From NCBI GenBank assembly GCA_934548045.1, contig CAKTEM010000007.1, positions 62,001 to 126,000 on the forward strand: a DNA stretch of 64,000 bases, given 5' to 3'. This document shows, piece after piece, positions 34,713 through 42,103 of the stretch (its first letter is position 1; each line of letters opens with the position of its first letter). The notes under the pieces are model-generated. The model worked only from the letters and a program-made list of their open reading frames with translations, was not told the DNA's origin and ran no database searches. Both the position numbers and the translations under genes were made by a program. The stretch comes from an uncultured Faecalibacterium sp. Its GTDB lineage: Bacteria; Bacillota; Clostridia; Oscillospirales; Ruminococcaceae.

Positions 34713-35600
34713 ATGAAAGGTATTATTCTGGCCGGCGGTGCCGGCACCCGGCTCTATCCGTTGACGATGGTCACCAGCAAACAGCTGCTGCCCGTCTACG
34801 ATAAGCCCATGATCTACTATCCTCTGTCTACCCTTATGCTGGCAGGCATCCAGGATATCCTGATCATCTCGACCCCGACCGATACGCCTCGTTTCGAGGC
34901 TCTGCTGGGCGATGGCAGCCAGTACGGCATCCATCTCCAGTATAAAGTTCAGCCCTCTCCGGACGGCCTGGCACAGGCGTTCATTCTGGGCGAAGAGTTC
35001 ATCGGCGACGACTGCTGCGCCATGATCCTGGGCGACAACATCTTCTACGGCAACGGCTTCTCCAAGATCCTGAAGACCGCCGCTTCCAACGCAGAGAACA
35101 AGGGCCGCTGCACCGTCTTCGGCTACTATGTCTCTGACCCGGAGCGTTTCGGCATCGTCGAGTTCGACAAGGACGGCAAGGTGCTGAGCGTCGAGGAAAA
35201 GCCCCAGAACCCGAAGTCCAACTACGCCATCACTGGCCTGTACTTCTACAACAAGGAAGTCGTCCAGATGGCAAAGCAGGTCAAACCCTCCGCCCGTGGT
35301 GAGCTGGAGATCACGACCCTGAACGATATGTACCTCAAGAAGGACGAGCTGGATGTTCAGCTGCTGGGCCGCGGCTTTGCATGGCTGGATACCGGAACGA
35401 TGGACAGCCTCGTTGAGGCAGCTGACTTCGTCCAGATGATCGAGAAGCGTCAGGGCATCAAGATCAGCGCACCGGAGGAGATCGCCTTCAAGTACGGCTG
35501 GATCGACCGTGACACCCTGCTCGAGAGTGCGGCTCGCTACGGCAAGAGCCCCTATGGTCAGCACCTGAAGAACGTTGCTGACGGCAAACTGAAATACTAA
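34713..35600 (+). CDS. rfbA: Glucose-1-phosphate thymidylyltransferase
   Basis: RfbA makes dTDP-glucose, the first step to dTDP-rhamnose. The 295 residues start MKGIILAGGAGTRLYPLT and carry KQLLPVYDKPMIYYPLS and the ILGDNIFYG motif. The ATG at 34713 follows AAAGGAG. A longer frame starting at 34629 would run through the leader hairpin and is rejected. Confidence 0.96.
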   Translation: MKGIILAGGAGTRLYPLTMVTSKQLLPVYDKPMIYYPLSTLMLAGIQDILIISTPTDTPRFEALLGDGSQYGIHLQYKVQPSPDGLAQAFILGEEFIGDDCCAMILGDNIFYGNGFSKILKTAASNAENKGRCTVFGYYVSDPERFGIVEFDKDGKVLSVEEKPQNPKSNYAITGLYFYNKEVVQMAKQVKPSARGELEITTLNDMYLKKDELDVQLLGRGFAWLDTGTMDSLVEAADFVQMIEKRQGIKISAPEEIAFKYGWIDRDTLLESAARYGKSPYGQHLKNVADGKLKY

Positions 35601-35616
35601 TCGAAAGAGGCATCCT

Positions 35617-36531
35617 ATGAAAATCATTGTTACAGGCTGCAAGGGTCAGCTGGGTACCGAGATCATCAAGCAGCTGCGCGAGGGCAAGAGCGAGATCGGC
35701 ACGATCCCCGAAAAGCTGCTGAACGCGACCGTCATCCCGGTAGACCTGCCCGAGCTGGATATTTCCAACTATAAGATGGTGGACGAGTTCATCCGCCGTC
35801 AGCGTCCGGATGTCATCATCAACTGCGCTGCGTTCACCAACGTGGACGGCTGCGAGGTCAACCACGACGCCGCTTTCAAGGCAAACGCCCTCGGCCCTCG
35901 CAACCTTGCACAGGCTGCAGAAAAGACCGGCGCACGTCTGGTGCATGTCTCGACCGACTACGTCTTCTCCGGCCGCGAGAACGGCGGCGTCGCACAGGAC
36001 GAGGCCACCATTCCCGGCCCCATCAGTGCCTACGGTTCCACCAAGCTGATGGGCGAGAAGTACGTCGAGCAGTTCTGCCACCGTCACTTCATCATCCGCA
36101 CCGCATGGCTGTACAGCTACTATGGCAAGAACTTCGTCAAGACCATCGTCAACGCTGGCCGCAAGTTCGGCAAGCTGGAAGTCGTCAACGACCAGTGCGG
36201 CAACCCGACCAACGCGGTCGATCTGGCACACGAAATTCTCCAGCTCTGCGTGACCCACGAATACGGCCTGTATCACTGCACCGGCGAGGGCATCTGCTCC
36301 TGGTATGATTTCGCATCCGAGATCATCCGTCTGTCCGGCGTGGATGCAACGGTTGCTCCCTGCACCAGCGAGGAGTACAAGACCAAGCACCCGGAGAGCG
36401 CAGACCGCCCGAAGTGGAGCGCACTGGACAACCGGATGCTTCGCTGCACCGTCGGCAACGATGTCCGCCCCTGGCAGGACGCCCTCAAGTGCTTCTTTGA
36501 GCATTGGGATGGCGACAATGGAATGAAATAA
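35617..36531 (+). CDS. rfbD: dTDP-4-dehydrorhamnose reductase
   Basis: RfbD reduces dTDP-4-keto-L-rhamnose with NAD(P)H. The 304 residues start MKIIVTGCKGQLGTEI (GXXGQLG Rossmann loop) and contain CAAFTNVDGCE, VSTDYVF and the catalytic YGSTK near residue 145. It lies 16 bp after rfbA. Repeat sequence begins at the stop codon and separates it from rfbB. Confidence 0.95.
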   Translation: MKIIVTGCKGQLGTEIIKQLREGKSEIGTIPEKLLNATVIPVDLPELDISNYKMVDEFIRRQRPDVIINCAAFTNVDGCEVNHDAAFKANALGPRNLAQAAEKTGARLVHVSTDYVFSGRENGGVAQDEATIPGPISAYGSTKLMGEKYVEQFCHRHFIIRTAWLYSYYGKNFVKTIVNAGRKFGKLEVVNDQCGNPTNAVDLAHEILQLCVTHEYGLYHCTGEGICSWYDFASEIIRLSGVDATVAPCTSEEYKTKHPESADRPKWSALDNRMLRCTVGNDVRPWQDALKCFFEHWDGDNGMK

Positions 36532-36624
36532 CCCTCTCAGACGCTTCGCGCCAGCTCCCCCAGAGGGGGAGCCTTTGGCATGTCGGTTCACATCTGCGCC
36601 ATACGGCAGAGCGTGGGCCTTGCG
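36529..36624. repeat. Left-half copy of the long palindromic repeat
   Basis: It starts at the rfbD stop (TAACCCTCTCAG) and keeps the CAGCTCCCCCAG...GGGGGAGC hairpin, TTTGGCATGTCGG and AGCGTGGGCCTTGCG. The right arm is missing. It lies inside the rhamnose operon between rfbD and rfbB. Confidence 0.75.
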
Positions 36625-36664
36625 TGTGAGGAAAACAAGATATACAATTGAGGATAAATAAAAG

Positions 36665-37729
36665 ATGAAAACTTATCTTATTACTGGCTGCGCCGGCTTT
36701 ATCGGCTCCAACTTTGTCCACTATATGCTGAAAAAGTACCCCGAGATCCTGCTCGTCAACCTCGACAAGCTGACCTATGCAGGCAACCTCGAGAACCTGA
36801 AGGACGTCGAGGGCGACCCTCGCCATGTCTTCGTTCAGGGCGACATCTGCGACAAGGAACTGGTCGAGGGCCTGTTCGCAAAGTATGATTTCGATTATGT
36901 CATCAACTTTGCTGCTGAGAGCCACGTTGACCGCTCCATCAAGAACCCCGAGATCTTCGTCCAGAGCAATGTCATGGGTACCGTGAACCTGCTCCAGCGC
37001 GCCAAGGAAGCCTGGTACGACGCAGACGCAAAGACTTGGAAAGAGGGCAAGAAGTACGTTCAGGTCTCGACCGATGAGGTCTACGGCGCACTGGGTGCCG
37101 AGGGCTACTTCATGGAGACCACTCCGCTCTGCCCCCACAGCCCCTACTCTTCCTCCAAGGCAAGCGCAGATATGTTCGTTATGGCGTTCCACGATACCTA
37201 CGGTATGCCCATCAACATCACTCGCTGCTCCAACAACTACGGCCCCTATCAGTTCCCTGAGAAGCTGATCCCCCTGATGATCAACAATGTCAAGCACCAC
37301 AAGCAGCTGCCTGTCTACGGTGACGGTATGCAGATCCGCGACTGGCTGTATGTTGAGGATCACTGCAAGGCCATCGACATGGTCACCAACGGCGGCAAGA
37401 TCGGCGAAGTCTACAACGTCGGCGGTCACAACGAGCGTCCGAACATCTTCATCGTCAAGACCATCATCAGCCAGCTGCATGACCGTCTGCAGGATGAGGG
37501 CATCAGCGAAGATCTTATCAAGCACGTCGCTGACCGTCTGGGCCACGACCGCCGCTACGGCATCGACCCCACCAAGATCAAGAACGATCTGGGCTGGTAT
37601 CCCGAGACTCCGTTCGAAAAGGGCATTGTCCTGACCATCGACTGGTACCTCAACCACGAGGAGTGGATGGAGCATATCACCAGCGGCAACTACCAGAAAT
37701 ACTATGAGGAAATGTACAAGAATAAGTAA
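36665..37729 (+). CDS. rfbB: dTDP-glucose 4,6-dehydratase
   Basis: RfbB converts dTDP-glucose to the 4-keto-6-deoxy sugar. The 354 residues begin MKTYLITGCAGFIGSNF and contain the VSTDEVYG motif and the catalytic YSSSKASAD. It is the third rhamnose gene here. The epimerase gene rfbC, which acts between rfbB and rfbD, is not in the window. A strong terminator follows. Confidence 0.96.
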   Translation: MKTYLITGCAGFIGSNFVHYMLKKYPEILLVNLDKLTYAGNLENLKDVEGDPRHVFVQGDICDKELVEGLFAKYDFDYVINFAAESHVDRSIKNPEIFVQSNVMGTVNLLQRAKEAWYDADAKTWKEGKKYVQVSTDEVYGALGAEGYFMETTPLCPHSPYSSSKASADMFVMAFHDTYGMPINITRCSNNYGPYQFPEKLIPLMINNVKHHKQLPVYGDGMQIRDWLYVEDHCKAIDMVTNGGKIGEVYNVGGHNERPNIFIVKTIISQLHDRLQDEGISEDLIKHVADRLGHDRRYGIDPTKIKNDLGWYPETPFEKGIVLTIDWYLNHEEWMEHITSGNYQKYYEEMYKNK

Positions 37730-37754
37730 TCGTTCCTGAACATTCCGATACGAT

Positions 37755-37802
37755 AAAAACCAGCTCCTGCTTGGGCTATCCCGGCAGGAGCTGGTTTTGT
37801 TA
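37755..37802. terminator. Bidirectional terminator between rfbB and the lipoprotein gene
   Basis: AAAACCAGCTCCTGC and GCAGGAGCTGGTTTT form a 15-bp stem with T-runs in both directions, serving two convergent genes. Confidence 0.88.
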
Positions 37803-37827
37803 TTGATTCAGATAGATTGGGGAAAGG

Positions 37828-38661
37828 TCAGGACAGAGCCTGAGCTGCGATGATCACATAAGAATCATAATGGCTGGGTTCACGCGCAGCGGTGACCTCG
37901 AAGGAAGAGATTGCACCGGCTTTTAGCTGACTGATATAAGTGCTTTCGCCTGCCAGCAATTTGTCTCCTACCCGGTAGAAAATACGAATCGTGACATTCA
38001 AACTTCTGGAGCTTGTGTTTTCAATTTCGCCGGTAAAAGTTGTAAAAGGATTGTCATAAGGACTGCCATCATGACGGGAAGTGTTAGAAATCTTCAGTGC
38101 AGATTGTTTTGGATAAGTAGGTTTTTCCATGCAATAACTGGGGTAACTGACTTTATAGCTGAGCGTTGAAGGAACACCGTTATCAACAATGATTTCTCCA
38201 CCAAATGTAATGGTATCGCCGGGTGCAACAGGAGGAATAAAGGATTGACTGGTACGAAGAACAGCACCGCTTGTGCTTTTTACGGTAAAGTTGAGGTTAG
38301 CATAGTTGAAAGACTTATAACGATTCGTATTTGTAACGATAAAAGTGTAGAAGACATGGTAATGCCCATTGCTGTCTATCGTGGAATAATAATCATAACT
38401 GTCAATTCGCAGCTTTGTTGCAGTGCTTTCAGCGGTGGTCGAATCACTGGATGAGCTTGGAGAGCTGGAATTATTGGAAGACGAGTTATTCTCAGAAGAA
38501 GAAGCAGAGTTTGCCGTCGAGCTGGAATTGCTGGTAGATGAGCCATTAGACGGCGTGGAAGAGCTTGGGAGGGAAGAGGATGCCGGAGAGTCAGAACAGC
38601 CCGTGAAAACAGCGCAAGCCATTGCAGCCGCTAACACGGCTGCCGCAATCTTTTTTCGCAT
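37828..38661 (-). CDS. Secreted lipoprotein with Ser/Asn-rich linker
   Basis: The start at 38661 follows a full AAGGAGGT and gives 277 residues with a lipoprotein signal ending AVFTGC. After the Cys comes a linker of about 75 residues made mostly of Ser, Asn and Thr. Two beta-rich domains follow. The first (FYTFIVTNTNRYKSFNY region) resembles FxLYD-like extracellular domains. The function is unknown. The base composition is AT-richer than that of the rhamnose genes. Confidence 0.75.
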   Translation of the reverse strand: MRKKIAAAVLAAAMACAVFTGCSDSPASSSLPSSSTPSNGSSTSNSSSTANSASSSENNSSSNNSSSPSSSSDSTTAESTATKLRIDSYDYYSTIDSNGHYHVFYTFIVTNTNRYKSFNYANLNFTVKSTSGAVLRTSQSFIPPVAPGDTITFGGEIIVDNGVPSTLSYKVSYPSYCMEKPTYPKQSALKISNTSRHDGSPYDNPFTTFTGEIENTSSRSLNVTIRIFYRVGDKLLAGESTYISQLKAGAISSFEVTAAREPSHYDSYVIIAAQALS

Positions 38662-38716
38662 GAAAAGTACCTCCTTGTATTTGCTGAAAAACAACAGAAA
38701 ACTTACCATTAACTTC

Positions 38717-38745
38717 ATTATAGCAGAGTAGAAATAATAGCTCAA
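38717..38745 (-). promoter_or_regulatory. Promoter of the lipoprotein gene
   Basis: On the minus strand TTGAGC and a perfect TATAAT are 17 bp apart, about 56 bp before the start codon. Confidence 0.75.
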
Positions 38746-38909
38746 GAATGAAAAAATAGCAGAGATAACAAAAATCATATCGAAATTTAATGCAGGATAA
38801 CAAAAAGGAGCCGCTGTCTCAGCACAGAGGTCTTTTTTTGTTGTGCGGTGGGCGGTGGTTTCTGGCGGCGAAGTGCTTTCTTCAGGTTGCCCTCTGGGGT
38901 GAAGTTATC

Positions 38910-39079
38910 TGATAAAGTTGCACTTTATTTTCGCTGATACGTTTAAAAAGCATCTTTATCAGGGTGATAAACTTCGGATATGCTGATAAAGTTGGAACTT
39001 TATCAAACAGAGCAACTTTTGCAAACTGATAAAGTTCAATATTTAAACATAGCTAAGTAATTATTCTCGAACTTTATCA
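38910..39079. repeat. Array of TGATAAAGTT sites (direct and inverted)
   Basis: The 10-mer TGATAAAGTT occurs exactly at 38910-38919, 38984-38993 and 39028-39037. Its inverse AACTTTATCA occurs at 38996-39005 and 39070-39079. Near matches lie at 38954-38961 (inverse) and 38965-38974. The pair at 38984-39005 makes a perfect 22-bp palindrome. The stretch has no gene. The pattern looks like an operator cluster or protein-binding iterons. The rest of the 38779-38909 spacer shows only a worn terminator-like stretch near 38803-38838. Confidence 0.8.
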
Positions 39080-39087
39080 CATGATTC

Positions 39088-39285
39088 TCCACAGTACAGA
39101 TACGAATACCACCGATGGCAAACTTTTTCTACATCTGCGAGTATCTTCATATCACGCCGAAGGAGTTCTTCGAGGATGGCAACACCGACCCGGAAGCTCT
39201 CCGGGCGATGGTCGAAAACCTGAAAAAGCTCGATAAGGAACAGGTGGATGCCCTCTCACAAATCGTGGATGGGCTGGTAAAGTAA
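39088..39285 (+). pseudogene. C-terminal remnant of an XRE-family repressor
   Basis: After an in-frame stop at 39082-39084, a frame reads ...PPMANFFYICEYLHITPKEFF and ends ENLKKLDKEQVDALSQIVDGLVK. This is the familiar C-terminus of small clostridial Cro/C1-type repressors. The helix-turn-helix part is missing, so the gene is a fragment. It directly follows the array of TGATAAAGTT sites, which may have been its operators. Confidence 0.65.
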
Positions 39286-39367
39286 GAAAAAGCTTTTAGT
39301 TTCGAGAGATTTAGAAACAGAAGCTTTTACAAATCGGGAATGACAACCGGATGAAGAAAATAAAACA

Positions 39368-39396
39368 TTGACAATATCGGTTTAATCCGATAAAAT
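39368..39396 (+). promoter_or_regulatory. Consensus promoter with overlapping palindromic operator of the HigBA pair
   Basis: TTGACA (39368-39373) and TAAAAT (39391-39396) are 17 bp apart. The spacer and -10 contain the palindrome TATCGG-TTTAAT-CCGATA (39375-39392). An antitoxin bound there would block the promoter. Confidence 0.8.
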
Positions 39397-39427
39397 AGAG
39401 ATAGGAAAATGTGCGGCGGAGGATAAA

Positions 39428-39787
39428 ATGCGAGAGTACGATGTTGACTTCTTCATAAAGGAAAACGGAGACTGCCCGGTTCGGGAGTTTTTGGCATCCC
39501 TTGATAAAAAGATGAGGGCGAAACTTTTGATGGACATCGACCTGCTGGAAGAAAACGGCCCACTGCTGAGAGAACCGTATTCAAAACATTTGGACGATGG
39601 GATTTTTGAGATTCGAGCGAAACAGGGAAGTGACATCACAAGAGTTCTGTATTTCTTCTTTGTTGGCAAGAAAATCATCCTCACAAATGGCTTTACCAAA
39701 AAGACACAGAAAACACCGCAGTCGGAAATAGCGACAGCAAAGAAATACCGTGCAGAGTATTTAGAGCGAAAGGAGAAGATCTCATGA
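39428..39787 (+). CDS. HigB/RelE-like toxin (phage Gp49-like family)
   Basis: The 119 residues match the phage-derived Gp49-like/HigB group of RelE-fold toxins: PVREFLASLDKKMRAKLLMDI, FEIRAKQGSDITRVLYFF and a Lys-rich C-terminus (TNGFTKKTQKTP). Such toxins cut mRNA at the ribosome. GCGGAGG precedes the ATG. The toxin gene comes first and its end overlaps the antitoxin start by 4 bp, the usual higBA order. Confidence 0.85.
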   Translation: MREYDVDFFIKENGDCPVREFLASLDKKMRAKLLMDIDLLEENGPLLREPYSKHLDDGIFEIRAKQGSDITRVLYFFFVGKKIILTNGFTKKTQKTPQSEIATAKKYRAEYLERKEKIS

Positions 39788-40074
39788 GCGATTTCAGAAA
39801 ATACCTTGAAGAACAGCTGGAAGACCCCGAATTCAAGGCGGAGTGGGATGCTTTGCAGCCGGAGCGTGCGCTTGTGCAGGCGATGATCGACGCACGGAAG
39901 CGGACGGGAATGACCCAGAAACAGCTGGCAGAGAAGACGGGAATCTCTCAGTCGGATATCAGCAAGTTTGAGACTGGCGGAGGAAATCCGTCCATTAAGA
40001 CGTTGCAGAGACTGGCCGCTGGAATGGGAATGGTTTTGCAGGTGGAGTTCAAACCGGCAACAGGCACCCGATAA
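39784..40074 (+). CDS. HigA-like XRE antitoxin
   Basis: This 96-residue protein has a helix-turn-helix (MTQKQLAEKTGISQSDISKFETG) in its C-terminal two thirds. It would neutralise the toxin and repress the operon through the palindrome at 39375-39392. It overlaps the toxin gene (ATGA) and ends just before a terminator. Confidence 0.87.
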   Translation: MSDFRKYLEEQLEDPEFKAEWDALQPERALVQAMIDARKRTGMTQKQLAEKTGISQSDISKFETGGGNPSIKTLQRLAAGMGMVLQVEFKPATGTR

Positions 40075-40102
40075 GACAAATTCTGTAATTAAATAAGCGC
40101 AA

Positions 40103-40138
40103 AAAGGCCGCTGCGGAGATGCAGCGGCCTTTAATGGT
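40103..40138. terminator. Bidirectional terminator between higA and pfkA
   Basis: AAAGGCCGCTGC and GCAGCGGCCTTT form a 12-bp stem with a 6-base loop, between convergent genes. Confidence 0.85.
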
Positions 40139-40169
40139 TTCAGAAAACCTTATTTCTAAGAGATATTCT

Positions 40170-41249
40170 TTAGCCCAGGCTGACACCCATGCGACGGGCG
40201 GCGGTGAGCAGCTCGCAGTTTTCGGGAACGTTCCGGGTCTTGCCGGCGATGTCGTCGAGGCGGTTCTGGGTGACGCGGCCGTTCACCATGGCGACGGTCA
40301 CGCCGTAACGCTCGATCTCGACCAGCTTTGCGGCGTAGGTGCCGAACTCGGTCGCCAAAACACGGTCGTATGCGCTGGGGCTGCCGCCGCGCTGCATGTG
40401 ACCCGGGATGCAGACACGGGTCTCCATGCCGGTCTTCTTCTGGATGGCGGCAGCGATGCGGTTGGTGGCGGTGACGCCGTAACCGGCCTCGGCACGCTTT
40501 GCCATCCACTCCTTGCGCTTCATCTTGGCCTCCTCGACGTTGTATGCGCCCTCAGCGACGGCGAGGATGGAGAAGTTGGAACCCTTCTTTGCGCGGCGTT
40601 CTACGGCCTCGCAGACATGGTCGATGTCATAGGGCATCTCGGGCAGCAGGATGATGTCTGCGCCGCCTGCAATGCCTGCGTAGAGGGTCAGCCAGCCGGC
40701 CTTGTTGCCCATCAGCTCGATGCACATCACGCGGCTGTGGCTGCCTGCGGTGGTGTGGATGCGGTCGATGACGTCGGTCGCGATGTCAACGGCGGTATGG
40801 AAGCCGAAGGTCACATCGGTGCCGTAGATATCGTTGTCGATGGTCTTGGGCAGGCCGATGATGTTCAGGCCCTCCTGCGAGAGCAGGTTTGCGGTCTTGT
40901 GGGTGCCGTTGCCGCCCAGACAGAGCAGACAGTCGAGCTTGGCGTCCTTGTAGGTCTTCTTCATGGCGGCAACTTTGTCGATCTTGTCCTCTTCGACCAC
41001 GCGCATCATCTTGAACGGGGTGCGCTTTGTGCCGAGGATCGTGCCGCCCAGAGTCAGGATGCCACGGAAATCGTCCTCGGTCATCTCCTTGTACTCGCCG
41101 GTGATGAGGCCATGGTAGCCGTTCAGGATGCCGACGATCTCCACATTGTCGCCCATACGGGCATACAGTGCCTTTGCCACGCCGCGGATGGTCGCGTTCA
41201 GACCCGGGCAGTCGCCGCCGGAAGTCAGGATGCCAACACGTTTTTTCAT
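40170..41249 (-). CDS. pfkA: 6-phosphofructokinase (ATP-type, mixed-motif clade)
   Basis: Pfk phosphorylates fructose 6-phosphate in glycolysis. The start at 41249 follows GAGGG and gives 359 residues starting MKKRVGILTSGGDCPGLNA. The catalytic PKTIDNDIYGTD is present. The phosphoryl-donor motif is GGNGT, where the Gly after Asn predicts ATP use, while Lys in PKTIDND is the residue usual in PPi enzymes. Such mixed enzymes (Gly104/Lys124 in E. coli numbering) are known in ATP-PFK group III. The Asn in place of Asp in GGDG is a further variation. Confidence 0.92.
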   Translation of the reverse strand: MKKRVGILTSGGDCPGLNATIRGVAKALYARMGDNVEIVGILNGYHGLITGEYKEMTEDDFRGILTLGGTILGTKRTPFKMMRVVEEDKIDKVAAMKKTYKDAKLDCLLCLGGNGTHKTANLLSQEGLNIIGLPKTIDNDIYGTDVTFGFHTAVDIATDVIDRIHTTAGSHSRVMCIELMGNKAGWLTLYAGIAGGADIILLPEMPYDIDHVCEAVERRAKKGSNFSILAVAEGAYNVEEAKMKRKEWMAKRAEAGYGVTATNRIAAAIQKKTGMETRVCIPGHMQRGGSPSAYDRVLATEFGTYAAKLVEIERYGVTVAMVNGRVTQNRLDDIAGKTRNVPENCELLTAARRMGVSLG

Positions 41250-41437
41250 CTTAAAATCCCTCATTTCCTAAGATTCCCCGCACAAAGCGAGTGTTTCAGA
41301 TACTATTAGAGTATTCCCAAAGCAGGCAGGTGTCAAGAGTGAGAAGCAAAAAAGAACGTCCGGATGCAGAAGGTTTTGTCCGGATGACAGGAAAAATACC
41401 GCCCGAAAAAATCAGACAAAAAATTTTGAAAAAAGTG

Positions 41438-41466
41438 TTGACAATCGGTGCTAAGGGTAGTATAAT
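41438..41466 (+). promoter_or_regulatory. Perfect consensus promoter of the tRNA genes
   Basis: TTGACA at 41438-41443 and TATAAT at 41461-41466 are exactly 17 bp apart. They lie 57 bp before the tRNA-Gln gene. Confidence 0.9.
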
Positions 41467-41522
41467 ATCCCCTGTCAGCAGCGAACGACAAACAAACGAA
41501 AGCTCCTGACGAACCAAAATAT

Positions 41523-41596
41523 TGGGGATTTGCATAGTGGTAGTGCGGTAGACTCTGACTCTACTTGTGGGAGTTCGATTCTCTCATCCCCAACCA
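41523..41596 (+). tRNA. tRNA-Gln (anticodon CTG)
   Basis: The acceptor arms TGGGGAT and ATCCCCA close the cloverleaf. The anticodon stem GTAGA/TCTAC holds the loop CTCTGAC, so the anticodon is CTG. The T-loop GTTCGAT is normal. CCA (41594-41596) is encoded. Confidence 0.93.
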
Positions 41597-41598
41597 GA

Positions 41599-41624
41599 CC
41601 GCAGCCGAAAAGCTGCGGTATTTT
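41599..41624 (+). terminator. Hairpin between the two tRNAs
   Basis: CCGCAGC and GCTGCGG form a 7-bp stem followed by TATTTT. It may be a processing signal or a weak terminator. Confidence 0.5.
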
Positions 41625-41700
<76 letters not shown>

Positions 41701-41738
41701 AAAAGAACCAGTACACATTTGTGTGCTGGTTCTTTTTT
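41701..41738 (+). terminator. Terminator after the tRNA genes
   Basis: AAAAGAACCAG-ACAC and GTGT-CTGGTTCTTTTTT form a long stem ending in six T. Confidence 0.9.
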
Positions 41739-41740
41739 AC

Positions 41741-42103
41741 GTTCCAATAAAGACGGTAGAGTGTCATTTAGTCCAAGACCTTACGGAACGTCTGCCGGGG
41801 TGACTGCCGCTAGGTGTGTTGCGTACAAACGCATTTATTTGACATTTCGACGAACGGATTTTGAAAAGTTCCAAAAATCTTCCCAAAATGATTCCAGACA
41901 AAAAACGACCCTGCCCGGCTTGTGCATAGAGGAACACGAGCCGGGCAGGGCTTTTTTGCGGTATTTGGTTTGGTGTAGGAGGAATCATGTCCAAGAAGGT
42001 GGTTTGCGGCCTCACTTTCTTGTGGCTCTAAGATACCAGAGAAATGATACGGGATTATGCCTTTTTGATGAAGGATTTATGAATTTGCCGAACCTTTGCC
42101 GGG
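41741..42103. other. Spacer between the tRNAs and the ABC transporter genes
   Basis: This stretch of about 360 bp holds one strong bidirectional terminator (41905-41957) and otherwise no credible frame, RNA gene or repeat-family member. Confidence 0.5.
41905..41957. terminator. Strong bidirectional terminator
   Basis: CCCTGCCCGGCT and AGCCGGGCAGGG form a 12-bp GC-rich stem extended by GTG/CAC. A T-run follows on both strands. On the minus strand it would end the ABC permease transcript. Confidence 0.85.
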
